Shown: one piece after another, positions 23,767 through 32,045 of the stretch | Position numbering within the stretch: the first letter of the stretch is position 1 | Layout of the letters: the number at the start of each line of letters is the position of its first letter | DNA from: an uncultured Oscillospiraceae bacterium | GTDB lineage: Bacteria > Bacillota > Clostridia > Oscillospirales > Oscillospiraceae | Direction: 5' to 3' | Assembly: GCA_947169975.1 (NCBI GenBank) | Contig: CAMVRT010000010.1 | Coordinates: 26,797 to 90,796, forward strand | DNA length: 64,000 bases | The notes under the pieces: model-generated | What the model was told of the DNA's origin: nothing | The model's database searches: none | The model's input: only the letters and a program-made list of their open reading frames with translations | Translations under genes and position numbers: made by a program

Positions 23767-25110
23767 TTACGCCCCTCTCCCCAGCTTGCGCCGCAGCAGC
23801 ACCAACGCCGTCAGACAGATCACGATCTGCACCACGGTGGAGCTGGGCGTGGCCAGGCCGATGTGGAAAAGTGACGCCGCGGGGTTTCGGCTCACGAGAA
23901 AGGCGATGGGAATACGGACAGCAAAGGCCCCGAAAATACCCTGTGCCATGACCAGCACTGTCTTGCCATAGCCGTTATAAAACCCGATGAAGCAGAACAG
24001 GAAACAGGTCAGCAGGCAGTCGATACCGTAAGCCCGCAGATAGTCCGCACCGGCCGCCACAATTTGCCGGTCCTTCGCAAAGATCCCGGACAGCAGGTCG
24101 CCGTGGAAAAAGGCCAGATAGAACATCGCAAGGCCCACCGCAGCAGACATCAACACGCTGTAGCGCAGGGCAAGGCGGGCACGCCGATGCTCTCCCGCGC
24201 CTACGTTCTGCGCCACGAAGGCGCTCATGGCCTGTTCGTAGGAGGAGGGCACCAGCATAATGAAGGCGCAGACCTTCTCCGCCACGCCCACACCGGCCGA
24301 GGCGATGACGCCCCTGGTGTTGACAACCGCCATGATCACCAGAAACGAGATGCTCACCAGCAGATCCTGGAGAGCGATGGGAATGCCAAGGTTCAGGATG
24401 CGCCCCACAATGGGTCGGTTCATGCGCAGATCCGCTTTTGTCAGGGTGAACGGCAGCTCCATGCGCCGGATCATCAGCCAGGAGAGCAGCACGCTCAGCC
24501 CCTGCGCCATCACCGTGGCGATGGCCGCGCCGGCGGCGCCCATGTGAAGGACAGCCACAAAAAGCAGGTCGCCGGCGATGTTGAAAACGGAGGCGATGCC
24601 CACTGTGTACAGTGGGATCCGGGAATTGCCGATACCGCGGAAGATGCTGCCCAGCACGTTGTATGCCACAATGAACACGGTGCCGGCCGAGCAGAGCCGC
24701 ACGTAGGCGGTGGTCTCCCCCAGCGCCTCCTCCGGCGCCTGCATCAGCCGGGAGATGGCACCGGCGCCGGGTACCATTACGGCGGTCACAGCCAGGGCCA
24801 GCAGGAGAAACAGCGTAATGCCGCTGCCAATGGCCTTCCCCGCCTCCTCCGGGCGGCCCTCGCCGATCTTCTGCCCCACCTGCACGGTGATGCCCATGGC
24901 AAGACCCGTGATGACAATGGCCACTGTCTGGGTGATCTGACTGCCGGTAGACACGCCGGACACATCCGCCGCCTCGGCGAACTTGCCCACCACCCACAGG
25001 TCGATGGCGCCGTACAGCGCCTGCAGAAACAGCGCCAGCAGCACCGGCAGGGCGAATCGCACCAGCGGCCCTAAAATCGGGCCTGTGGTAAAGCTGTTTT
25101 CTCTCTCCAT
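23767..25110 (-). CDS. MATE family efflux transporter
   Basis: A 447-residue, 12-helix multidrug/toxic-compound exporter of the NorM/MepA-DinF type. It begins MERENSFTTGPILGPLVRF, with the typical VLLALFLQALYGAIDLWVVG segment in helix 1. The ATG at 25110 is preferred over an upstream one because GGGAGG lies at about 10 nt. The leader holds a strong hairpin-T tract just before the start, so expression is likely controlled by attenuation. Substrate unknown. Confidence 0.92.
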   Translation of the reverse strand: MERENSFTTGPILGPLVRFALPVLLALFLQALYGAIDLWVVGKFAEAADVSGVSTGSQITQTVAIVITGLAMGITVQVGQKIGEGRPEEAGKAIGSGITLFLLLALAVTAVMVPGAGAISRLMQAPEEALGETTAYVRLCSAGTVFIVAYNVLGSIFRGIGNSRIPLYTVGIASVFNIAGDLLFVAVLHMGAAGAAIATVMAQGLSVLLSWLMIRRMELPFTLTKADLRMNRPIVGRILNLGIPIALQDLLVSISFLVIMAVVNTRGVIASAGVGVAEKVCAFIMLVPSSYEQAMSAFVAQNVGAGEHRRARLALRYSVLMSAAVGLAMFYLAFFHGDLLSGIFAKDRQIVAAGADYLRAYGIDCLLTCFLFCFIGFYNGYGKTVLVMAQGIFGAFAVRIPIAFLVSRNPAASLFHIGLATPSSTVVQIVICLTALVLLRRKLGRGA

Positions 25111-25130
25111 TCGCTGATTTCCTCCCATAA

Positions 25131-25178
25131 AAGAAAAAACCGGATAAGAACCGGGCGATCTCCCGACATCTTATCCGG
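25131..25178 (-). promoter_or_regulatory. Attenuator-like terminator in the leader of the MATE gene
   Basis: On the reverse strand, CCGGATAAG (25178-25170) pairs with CTTATCCGG (25148-25140). The interior adds a CGGG/CCCG stem, and TTTTTTCTTTT follows, only ~20-40 nt before the MATE start codon. A terminator in this position implies conditional read-through. I do not recognise a known riboswitch in the ~90 nt upstream (25179-25270), which contain CGGAGGGCGCGC. Confidence 0.6.
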
Positions 25179-25328
25179 CGGTACAAAAGCGATTGCGCGC
25201 CCTCCGATGAACAGTTGTATTTTACCATCCTTTTCTCCAAAAAGCAACGGTATCGGGACTTTTCTCTTTTCTTTTGCCCGAAATACGTGTATAATGCGGA
25301 TGAAATCAATATGCGCAGGAGGTTTCCT

Positions 25329-26267
25329 ATGAAATTTCTGTACTTCCTCGAGGGACTCCGCCAGCCCGTTGCGGACGTCTTTTTCTCCCTTATTACCTAT
25401 CTGGGCGATGAAACCTGCTTTATGGCGCTGGCTGTGATCCTGTTCTGGTGTGTCAGCAAGCGCCGGGGCTATTTCCTGTTTGCCGTGGGCTTCTTCGGCG
25501 TCGTCGCCAATCAGTTCCTCAAGCTGCTGTTCCGCATCCCCCGTCCGTGGGATATCGACCCGAAGTTCACCATTGTGGAGTCCGCCCGGGCCGCCGCCAC
25601 GGGCTACTCCTTCCCCTCCGGCCATACGCAGAACATTGTGGGCACCATGGGCGTCATTGCCGCCACCACGCGCTATCGCTGGGTACGCGTGCTGTGCATC
25701 ATCGCGGCGATCCTGGTTCCCTTTTCCCGGATGTATCTGGGCGTACATACCCCGCTGGACGTGGGCGTAGCCTTCGCCATCGCCGTTGCGCTGGTGATCG
25801 GTCTGTGGTTCCTGTTCCGGGATGAGGTCGCCTTCCGCAGCTCCATTCCCTATGTATTGGGTGCGTTGGTGCTTTGTGTCGTTCTCTACGTGGTCTTTGT
25901 GCTGGTCTATCCCTTCCCTGCCGATGTGGATCCGGAGAATCTGGCTCACGGCGTCAAAAACGCCTTTGTCATGTGCGGCTGTGCCGTCGGCCTGCTGGTC
26001 TCCTACATCTACGACCGCAAGGTGCTGAACTTTGACACCAAAGCGCCTTTCCTTGGCCAGCTGCTGAAAGTGGTGCTGGGCCTTGCTCTGCTGATGGGCA
26101 TCCGGTTGGGACTGAGCAAGCTGTTTGAACTGCTGGGCGGACATAATATACTCCATGCGGTGCGCTACTTTGTAATGGTGGTGTTTGCCGGCTGCATCTG
26201 GCCCCACGCCTTCCCTTTGTTTGCAAGGATCGGCGCTAAAAAGGAGAAAATGTTAATAGAAAAGTAA
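25329..26267 (+). CDS. PAP2 superfamily membrane phosphatase
   Basis: A 312-residue integral membrane phosphatase related to phosphatidic acid/undecaprenyl-diphosphate phosphatases. All three motifs are present: KLLFRIPRPW (about 66-75), PSGHT (about 97-101) and SRMYLGVHTPLD (about 138-149). About eight membrane helices extend well beyond the usual six, with a C-terminal half (about 175-312) of unknown role. The ATG at 25329 follows AGGAGG. A TATAAT is at 25290-25295. The substrate could be a polyprenyl diphosphate or a phospholipid. Confidence 0.9.
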   Translation: MKFLYFLEGLRQPVADVFFSLITYLGDETCFMALAVILFWCVSKRRGYFLFAVGFFGVVANQFLKLLFRIPRPWDIDPKFTIVESARAAATGYSFPSGHTQNIVGTMGVIAATTRYRWVRVLCIIAAILVPFSRMYLGVHTPLDVGVAFAIAVALVIGLWFLFRDEVAFRSSIPYVLGALVLCVVLYVVFVLVYPFPADVDPENLAHGVKNAFVMCGCAVGLLVSYIYDRKVLNFDTKAPFLGQLLKVVLGLALLMGIRLGLSKLFELLGGHNILHAVRYFVMVVFAGCIWPHAFPLFARIGAKKEKMLIEK

Positions 26268-26327
26268 TGCATTTCACCGCAAATCGGCGTAGAATAAACC
26301 CATACTTCACATGAGGAGGAACCTCTT

Positions 26328-27188
26328 TTGACAAAGCTTCGTGACGCCGTGGACCGGTTCTGTGCACGGCATCCCCGATTTGGCATCCCCAAGCTGATGC
26401 TCTATGTTGCCATCGGCAATGTGGTCATCTTTCTGCTGCAGATGCTGACCAGCGCCAAAAATCCCAACGCACTCATCTTTCTGACTTTCCAGCTCAGCGG
26501 ACTGCTGAAGGGCGAGATCTGGCGTGTGGTAACGTTTATCTTCTTTCCCCCGTCAACCAATCCCTTTTTCCTGCTGATCTCTGTCTATTTCTACTATTGG
26601 ATCGGTTCGATTCTGGAGAACGCGTGGGGTACTGGCCGGTTCACCATCTACTATATCTCCGGTGTGGCTTTTACTCTCATCGGAGCCGTCCTCGCCAGCT
26701 TGATCACCGGATACTATAGCATGACTGTGGCCGGCACCTACTATGTCAATCTCTCCATGTTCCTGGCCTTTGCTCTCCTCTACCCGGATGTGCGGGTATA
26801 TCTCCTCTTTTTCCCCGTCAAGGTGAAATGGCTTGCCTGGTTGGATATTGCCCTTTTCGCGCTCGGGATCATTTCCTCCGTCATCAGCTTTGACTGGGCC
26901 GGTGTGGTGCTGCCCATCGTCGCCCTGTTCAATCTGTTGATCTACGCATGGCCGGAGATCATCCGCCTCCTGGGCATCGGCAGGCGGAAGGTCGCTCCCC
27001 AGACGGTCAACTTCCGCAAGGCCGTCCGCCAGCAGGAGCAGCAGAAGGGATATCACCACAAGTGCGCCGTCTGCGGCCGCACAGACGCGGAATACCCCGA
27101 GCTGCAGTTCCGTTACTGCAGCAAATGCGCCGGATATCACTGCTTCTGCCAGGATCATATCTTTTCCCACGTGCATTTTACAGAATAG
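26328..27188 (+). CDS. Rhomboid-like membrane protein lacking the catalytic Ser motif, with C-terminal zinc ribbon
   Basis: A 286-residue protein with a TTG start 7 nt after GAGGAA. Six or seven membrane helices (about 22-215) have rhomboid-like layout, including WRVVTFIFFP and NAWGTGRFTIYYISG. Where GxSG is expected, the sequence reads YYVNLSMFLAFALLYPD, so no obvious catalytic Ser/His pair remains. The cytoplasmic tail ends in a Cys/His cluster (HKCAVCG, YCSKCAGYHCFCQDHIFSHVH, given in parts). It probably acts as a non-proteolytic membrane scaffold; function unknown. Confidence 0.78.
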   Translation: MTKLRDAVDRFCARHPRFGIPKLMLYVAIGNVVIFLLQMLTSAKNPNALIFLTFQLSGLLKGEIWRVVTFIFFPPSTNPFFLLISVYFYYWIGSILENAWGTGRFTIYYISGVAFTLIGAVLASLITGYYSMTVAGTYYVNLSMFLAFALLYPDVRVYLLFFPVKVKWLAWLDIALFALGIISSVISFDWAGVVLPIVALFNLLIYAWPEIIRLLGIGRRKVAPQTVNFRKAVRQQEQQKGYHHKCAVCGRTDAEYPELQFRYCSKCAGYHCFCQDHIFSHVHFTE

Positions 27189-27191
27189 GGG

Positions 27192-27219
27192 TTGACAATT
27201 CCCGATTATGTGGTAGAAT
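27192..27219 (+). promoter_or_regulatory. Promoter for riboswitch-metK
   Basis: TTGACA at 27192-27197 and TAGAAT at 27214-27219 with a 16-nt spacer, about 35 nt before the S-box aptamer. Confidence 0.7.
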
Positions 27220-27254
27220 ACCACCTTGCAGCGAAGCTGCGGCAAATTGAATAC

Positions 27255-27395
27255 CTTATCAAGAGTGGTTGAGGGACCGGCCCGATGACACCACGACAAC
27301 CTGCGAAAGCAAGGTGCCAAATCCGGCGAACGAATCGAAAGATGAGGGTAGCAAACGATCATCGCGCTCTGCCTCATCGGCAGAGCGCGTTTTTC
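27255..27395 (+). promoter_or_regulatory. SAM-I (S-box) riboswitch with terminator
   Basis: CTTATCAAGAGTGGTTGAGG then GACCGGCCCGATGACACCAC, GACAACCTGC and AAGGTGCCAAATCC match the S-box aptamer core in order. The aptamer ends near 27350. A terminator (GCGCTCTGCC/GGCAGAGCGC, TTTTT) lies at 27364-27395. Binding of S-adenosylmethionine should stop transcription before metK. Confidence 0.95.
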
Positions 27396-27430
27396 GCGTC
27401 TCCCCACGAAAGAGAAAGGAAGATTTCATC

Positions 27431-28615
27431 ATGGCAAAACGTCTTTTTACCTCCGAGTCCGTCACCGAGGGACATCCCGATAAGATCTGCGACCAGATCA
27501 GTGACGCCATTCTGGACGCCATTCTGGCCCAGGATCCCAATGGCCGCGTAGCCTGCGAGACCTGCGTCAGCACCGGCCTCATTCACATCATGGGCGAGAT
27601 CACCACCGACTGTTATGTGGATATCGGCCACATTGCCCGTCAGGTAGTACTGGACATCGGCTATGACCGGGCCAAGTACGGCTTTGACGGCACCACCTGC
27701 GGCGTCATCACCAACATCGACGAGCAGTCTGCCGATATCGCCATGGGCGTGGATAAGTCTCTGGAATCCAAGGAGAGCGGCGCCGGCGAGCTGGATAACG
27801 GCGCCGGCGATCAGGGTATGATGTTCGGCTACGCCTGCGACGAGACCCCCGAGCTGATGCCTTTGGCCATCTCCCTGTCCCACAAGATGGCCAAGCGCCT
27901 CACCGAAGTGCGCAAGCAGGGTCTGGTGGACTATCTCCGCCCCGATGGCAAAACGCAGATCACTGTGGAATATGACGAGAAAGATCGTCCCATCCGGGTG
28001 GATACCGTGGTCCTCTCCACACAACACAGTCCCGATGTAACGCTGGAGACCATCCGCAGGGATATGATCGAGCTGGTCATCAAGCAAACCGTTCCCGCGG
28101 AGCTGATGGATGAAAACACCAAGATTTATGTCAACCCAACCGGCCGCTTTGTCATCGGCGGTCCCCAGGGCGACACCGGCCTTACCGGCCGCAAGATCAT
28201 TGTAGATACCTACGGCGGCAGCGCTCCCCACGGCGGCGGCGCCTTCTCCGGCAAGGACCCCACCAAGGTAGACCGCAGCGCCGCCTATGCCGCCCGATGG
28301 GTGGCCAAGAACGTGGTGGCTGCCGGTCTGGCCCGCCGGTGCCAGGTGCAGCTGGCCTACGCCATCGGCGTGGCCCGTCCTGTCAGCGTTCTGGTGGAGA
28401 CCTTCGGCACCGGTGTCGTCAGCGATGACGCGCTGGAGCAGGCCGTGAATCAGGTCTTTGACCTTCGCCCCACCGCCATCATCCGGGATCTGGATCTGCG
28501 CAAGCCCATCTACCGCCAGCTGGCTGCCTACGGTCACATGGGCCGGGAAGATCTGGGCGTCCGTTGGGAGCAGACTGACCGTGTCGACGACCTGAAGGCT
28601 GCCCTGGGCCGGTGA
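27431..28615 (+). CDS. metK: S-adenosylmethionine synthetase
   Basis: Makes SAM from methionine and ATP. The 394-residue product begins [20 protein letters not shown], with the His/Asp ATP-binding motif. It also has [15 protein letters not shown] (about 119-133) and [16 protein letters not shown] (about 273-288), the family signatures. The ATG follows AAAGGA. It is a single-gene unit under the S-box riboswitch. Confidence 0.98.
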   Translation: MAKRLFTSESVTEGHPDKICDQISDAILDAILAQDPNGRVACETCVSTGLIHIMGEITTDCYVDIGHIARQVVLDIGYDRAKYGFDGTTCGVITNIDEQSADIAMGVDKSLESKESGAGELDNGAGDQGMMFGYACDETPELMPLAISLSHKMAKRLTEVRKQGLVDYLRPDGKTQITVEYDEKDRPIRVDTVVLSTQHSPDVTLETIRRDMIELVIKQTVPAELMDENTKIYVNPTGRFVIGGPQGDTGLTGRKIIVDTYGGSAPHGGGAFSGKDPTKVDRSAAYAARWVAKNVVAAGLARRCQVQLAYAIGVARPVSVLVETFGTGVVSDDALEQAVNQVFDLRPTAIIRDLDLRKPIYRQLAAYGHMGREDLGVRWEQTDRVDDLKAALGR

Positions 28616-28646
28616 GGGGAATACTGTTCAGCGGCGTCCTTTTCCT

Positions 28647-28682
28647 GTCATTGCGAGGGCCAAGGGCCCGCGGCAATCCGTG
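28647..28682. repeat. REP-like palindromic repeat, copy 1
   Basis: A 36-bp unit starting GTCATTGCGAGGGC and ending GGCAATCCGTG with a GGGCC/GGCCC-type centre. A near-identical unit follows 14 bp later. Confidence 0.75.
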
Positions 28683-28696
28683 TTTTCCCCGCTCCC

Positions 28697-28732
28697 GTCA
28701 TTGCGAGGGCTGAAAGCCCGTGGCAATCCGTG
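28697..28732. repeat. REP-like palindromic repeat, copy 2
   Basis: Same 36-bp unit as at 28647 with changes in the loop (CTGAAAG) and one change in the arm (GTGGCAATCC). Direct orientation relative to copy 1. An inverted relative is at 41219-41250. Confidence 0.75.
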
Positions 28733-28849
28733 ATCCACGAAGCGGCGTTTCCTTATGGATTTCCCGTGCAGTCTGCCCCATTTTGCCCTTGCCAAAGCCG
28801 CAAAAAACTGGTATAGTAAATGCGCCGTCCATTCGGACGGCGCATTTCC

Positions 28850-28893
28850 ATATCCGGGTGTAGCGCAACTGGCAGCGCGCCAGCTTTGGGAGC
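28850..28893 (+). pseudogene. 5'-half copy of tRNA-Pro
   Basis: 44 bp identical to 29041-29084, i.e. the tRNA-Pro acceptor strand, D arm and anticodon arm as far as TTTGGGAGC. It then diverges to GTGTAACACC. The 3' half is missing, so no functional tRNA can form. Confidence 0.85.
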
Positions 28894-29040
28894 GTGTAAC
28901 ACCCCCGGCATCCGGGCAAAATCCGAAATCCCGCAACCCCTTGCAAACACTGGCGTTTTGGTGCTTCATCCCTTCCGCAAAAACTCCGAAAATCGCCGTT
29001 TGACCACATCTTTGACCACAACGGCAAAACGAAAAAATGA
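28894..29040. other. Element-end remnant between two tRNA-Pro 5' halves
   Basis: 147 bp with no complete gene. On the reverse strand a short frame reads VVKDVVKRRFSEFLRKG and then stops; this could be the tail of a recombinase gene, but it is too short to name. A tandem GTGGTCAAAGAT/GTGGTCAAAC is visible near 29010-29030. It is most simply explained as the end of an integrated element left behind at the tRNA. Confidence 0.4.
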
Positions 29041-29043
29041 ATA

Positions 29044-29120
29044 TCCGGGTGTAGCGCAACTGGCAGCGCGCCAGCTTTGGGAGCTGGATGCTGGGAGTTC
29101 AAGTCTCCCCACTCGGACCA
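29044..29120 (+). tRNA. tRNA-Pro (UGG)
   Basis: A complete cloverleaf: acceptor TCCGGGT/ACTCGGA with one G-T pair, anticodon arm CCAGC-TTTGGGA-GCTGG with anticodon TGG, T arm GGGAG-TTCAAGT-CTCCC, and an encoded CCA at 29118-29120. The terminator hairpin follows directly. Its 3' half is repeated at 36338. Confidence 0.95.
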
Positions 29121-29124
29121 AAAG
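29075..29124 (+). repeat. Left attachment-type repeat (attL) within tRNA-Pro
   Basis: 50 bp from the anticodon loop to just past CCA, matching 36338-36387 except for A/G at 29101/36364. Same orientation, 7,263 bp apart. Confidence 0.8.
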
Positions 29125-29160
29125 AATTGGAGCTGATACGTTCGTATCAGCTCCAATTAT
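29125..29160 (+). terminator. Terminator of tRNA-Pro
   Basis: AATTGGAGCTGATAC/GTATCAGCTCCAATT with a 4-nt loop and T-rich 3' side. Confidence 0.8.
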
Positions 29161-29316
29161 TACATTGTCGCTTTGTTTTCATCATGGAAAAACGATAATC
29201 CTCAAGTCTTGTTTTGCGATTTCTTCCGCAACGCCTCATATACCCAGTGTGATTCGCTTCATGGGCGGTCACCTCGACAAGTAGGTATTTGTGCAACGAT
29301 CTATTGTTATCATTTC

Positions 29317-29766
29317 CTACCAGTTCAGTTCAAATACGATCTCTCCATCATTCATATCGCCATTGGGTGCGAATCCAAGCGACTGATATAAATGAATGGC
29401 GTTGATGTTGCTTTCTTTTGTTGAAAGCCTTATATTGCTTGCCCCGTTTTCTTTAAAGTATGAAATGATATGTTTTAATGCCTCCTTGCCATAGCCTTGT
29501 CCTTGATATTTCTCGTCAATCATAAATCTCCATAGCCAATATCTGTCATCCGGGTCTTCATTATTCGGTTCAAAAGCAAGCATTGTAAAGCCAACAGCTA
29601 TGCCATCAGAATAGATCACAAACGGTCTGGCAGCTTCAGAGTGTTCCGTAGCTGCCTCTAAAGAACTTTCATTAGCTGCTATATACTCCGATTGTGCTTC
29701 TGTTACTCTCAGGCGAATACAATCCGTCCTGTTTGATTGGTCTACTGGTATTAATTCAATATTCAT
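29317..29766 (-). CDS. GNAT acetyltransferase, spermidine/spermine acetyltransferase-like
   Basis: A 149-residue GNAT protein. The acetyl-CoA loop is QGQGYGKEAL (about 88-97), preceded by WRFMIDEKY and followed by STKESNINAIHLYQSLGF. This arrangement resembles Bacillus BltD/PaiA-type polyamine acetyltransferases; the substrate call is tentative. The ATG at 29766 has GGAGTAACGA. It is the last gene of the reverse-strand array and a paralogue of the gene at 33958. Confidence 0.85.
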   Translation of the reverse strand: MNIELIPVDQSNRTDCIRLRVTEAQSEYIAANESSLEAATEHSEAARPFVIYSDGIAVGFTMLAFEPNNEDPDDRYWLWRFMIDEKYQGQGYGKEALKHIISYFKENGASNIRLSTKESNINAIHLYQSLGFAPNGDMNDGEIVFELNW

Positions 29767-29812
29767 TCGTTACTCCACAAAAAACTTCTCGACAAATACC
29801 GATCCGTCGGAA

Positions 29813-30847
29813 TCAACTCTTTCTCTTTCGATTCCTTTTTTGCTTTGCCTCAGCCGCTTTCATCGCTTCGTTCGCTTCTTCGTCCCAGACGGTCCTCTCG
29901 GGACCGAGAGTGCCGTACATCGTGTTTTCAAACGAATACGTCATCCTGGCGGTCTTGATCAGTCTTTCGTTGTCAAGATCGTCGGCAAACGTGCCGAGCC
30001 GGTCGAACAGTTCCTTTGTGATCTCGTAATCGTACTGTTCGCGCCCCTCGCGGCTGGTATACATGATCTCCGCGAAGTACCGTTTTGTATCGGGATCATA
30101 AAACGCCGTCCAGTTGTTGCCTTGTTTTTTCGTTTTCATCTCTTTCTTTGCCGCCTCACTCTTATCTTTCGTCGTCTGTTTTTCTGTCATCTTATATCTG
30201 TGTCGCTCATTTGAAATCTCAAGAAACCGCCTGAGCGTTTCATTTGCCAGTATCTGGTCTCTTGCTCTATCGGTGATATTGTCTGCGAACTTCCTGACAG
30301 TGCATCCGACGTAAAAATCCTTCGGCAGCTTGTTTGCGTACTCGCCTCCGCCGTAGTTTCCAGCAGAGCTGCCCGGAGTGAAGCAGTTGAAATGGATGTC
30401 AGCTTGCCCATTCTCATGAAAACGTAGCGTGACGATATCGTGTTCATGAGCTGCCTCTATGTCATACTCGGCCAGGGGAATGTCACTGTGCAGAAAATCG
30501 AGCTTGTTTTCATCCGCGAATTTTTCGGCAAAGGTGTCGTATTCTCCGCGGATCAGAACTTTTCTCTTGCGCATACGCTTTACTATTTCAGGCGTCACGG
30601 CGACCGATTCCACCGTCCTGCTGAGAATCAGGCAGTCGATATACGGGAAGGCGTCGAGAAAGCCTTCCCCGATCCCCGTTATACCTTCCGTAATACTGAG
30701 AGTATGGTATTCTCTCGCCAGGCTTTCGGTCGGTGTCGGCGTGACTTCGGTATCATCGCTGCAGAGAACGCCTTTGCCCTTGACTTCAAGCAGTCCGCTG
30801 TAATGGTTTATATAAACCATTTTTTCGTTGTGTTTTGAAAAATACAC
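29813..30847 (-). CDS. LRR-like protein fused to an unrecognised 'RYF/TKEL' domain
   Basis: A 344-residue protein with a GTG start, 9 nt after TGAGGT. Residues about 45-130 look like a BspA-type leucine-rich repeat (TLSITEGITGIGEGFLDAFP, CLILSRTVESVAVTP). A polar middle includes a Lys-rich linker (about 215-240). The last ~100 residues (GNNWTAFYDPDTKRYFAEIM onward) share YEITKELFDRL and a VWDEE-type motif with the N-terminal domain of the protein at 37126. There is no signal peptide, so it is probably cytoplasmic. Function unknown. Confidence 0.65.
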   Translation of the reverse strand: MYFSKHNEKMVYINHYSGLLEVKGKGVLCSDDTEVTPTPTESLAREYHTLSITEGITGIGEGFLDAFPYIDCLILSRTVESVAVTPEIVKRMRKRKVLIRGEYDTFAEKFADENKLDFLHSDIPLAEYDIEAAHEHDIVTLRFHENGQADIHFNCFTPGSSAGNYGGGEYANKLPKDFYVGCTVRKFADNITDRARDQILANETLRRFLEISNERHRYKMTEKQTTKDKSEAAKKEMKTKKQGNNWTAFYDPDTKRYFAEIMYTSREGREQYDYEITKELFDRLGTFADDLDNERLIKTARMTYSFENTMYGTLGPERTVWDEEANEAMKAAEAKQKRNRKRKS

Positions 30848-30852
30848 CGTTA

Positions 30853-30880
30853 TTTACCTCATCAAACTCCGAGTTGTCAC
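30853..30880 (-). repeat. Recurrent junction motif, copy 1
   Basis: Reverse strand GTGACAACTCGGAGTTTGAT followed by GAGGTAAA, just before the GTG start of the 29813 gene. It includes the ribosome site and a TGA. Confidence 0.55.
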
Positions 30881-30975
30881 GCTCCATTATAGCATAGACG
30901 TGCGAGTAAAGCTATGCACATAAACGGACCCGGCTGGACCCGACTCCCACAACATAATCAAACATGTTGGTATCC

Positions 30976-31467
30976 TCAATAGTCAAATTGGTTTTCGTCC
31001 ACTCGGATCTTTCGGGTGAGCTTTTCGCCGGTAAACGGTTTGCGGATCTCAATCAGATTCAGCACGGTATATCCTCTAGATTTCAGAAACGCGATGATCC
31101 CATTGTTATTGGGATGCACATAGTTGTACACGGTGTCTTCACCGTATGCTGCGGCAAGCTCCTCGGCCCTGCAGAACAGCGCAGCGGCAACGCCCTGTCT
31201 GTGAAACTCCGGCAGGACATAGATCGACTCCACCCACACGCAGGGCTCGTCCACGCGGCAGACCATGTAGCCGCAGAACACGCCCTCGCTCCGAGCCGCA
31301 AACACAGGAAACCCGGCATCCAGATATTCCTTCAGCTCAGAAGCGCCCTCGTTATCTTTTGGGGAAGCATTGATTCCCTTAAATGATTTCAGCGTCACGC
31401 GAAACTGCGCGACGAGTGGGGCGATCTCCGGGATAGCCGCTTCGGTCATTTTTTCAATCTCAATCAT
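30976..31467 (-). CDS. GNAT family N-acetyltransferase
   Basis: A 163-residue GNAT protein. The core includes VESIYVLPEFHRQGVAAALF (acetyl-CoA loop RQGVAA, about 88-93) and NNGIIAFLKSRGYTVLN. The ATG at 31467 (MIEIEKMTEAAIPEIAP) follows AGAGAGG; an upstream in-frame ATG is less well placed. The substrate is unknown; similar proteins act on amino acids, aminoglycosides or peptide N termini. Separated from its neighbours by 81 and 128 nt. Confidence 0.85.
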   Translation of the reverse strand: MIEIEKMTEAAIPEIAPLVAQFRVTLKSFKGINASPKDNEGASELKEYLDAGFPVFAARSEGVFCGYMVCRVDEPCVWVESIYVLPEFHRQGVAAALFCRAEELAAAYGEDTVYNYVHPNNNGIIAFLKSRGYTVLNLIEIRKPFTGEKLTRKIRVDENQFDY

Positions 31468-31548
31468 ATTAGCCTCTCTTTGAATTGCAGCCTGAAAAAG
31501 GTTATAATTGGTCCACCCATTTGTCACCTCTACAAGCTGGGCTTTGCA

Positions 31549-32013
31549 TTAAAGTTCCTTCCTTAAAAAAACTTTTTCTTCCGTACGGAAGTCTTCTGTA
31601 AAGCCATGATTCAGGAAGAGTTTTATTGCTGGATTGTCAATGGCGATATCATCATAAAGCACTAAAACACCGTTGTTCTTTGCTGCCTGACATAGTAAAT
31701 CCAGCGCCTTCCCACCATACCCTTTTCTTCTATGAGGAGAATAGATGATAACGTTGGCGATTTCATGCTGAATATCAGCATCATAATGATACGCGACTTC
31801 TCCAACATATTGGCCTTCGTTATTTCTTAAGTATCTGTAATACCGTTTGCTGTCGGGGTTTGTAATCCAATAATCATACCAGTCCATCCATTTTTCTTTA
31901 GGCCATGATATCGTACCACCCCATGCATGGTTATAGGACATTGTTTCTTCATCGGCTAACATCATTTGCCTAAACCATAAATCCTCATACTTTGGTTCAT
32001 AGAGAGTCAGCAT
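31549..32013 (-). CDS. GNAT family N-acetyltransferase
   Basis: A 154-residue GNAT protein starting MLTLYEPKYEDLWFRQMML. NVIIYSPHRRKGYGGKAL (about 94-111) is the acetyl-CoA site, and DNPAIKLFLNHGF is the C-terminal motif. A longer version from an ATG at 32076 is possible and would overlap the kinase gene by 35 nt. The internal ATG is preferred because TGAGGGA lies before it and because the junction motif at 32018-32045 sits exactly there. Confidence 0.82.
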   Translation of the reverse strand: MLTLYEPKYEDLWFRQMMLADEETMSYNHAWGGTISWPKEKWMDWYDYWITNPDSKRYYRYLRNNEGQYVGEVAYHYDADIQHEIANVIIYSPHRRKGYGGKALDLLCQAAKNNGVLVLYDDIAIDNPAIKLFLNHGFTEDFRTEEKVFLRKEL

Positions 32014-32017
32014 ACAG

Positions 32018-32045
32018 TTTCCCTCATCAAATTCCGGTTTGTCAG
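32018..32045 (-). repeat. Recurrent junction motif, copy 2
   Basis: Reverse strand CTGACAAACCGGAATTTGAT followed by GAGGGAAA; it contains the TGA stop of the upstream kinase gene and the ribosome site of the 31549 gene. Confidence 0.55.

Noticed and set aside
28698..29156. Reverse-strand frame containing SEWGDLNSQHPAPKAGALPV
   Set aside because: This is the antisense of the tRNA-Pro sequence; such frames are a common annotation artefact.
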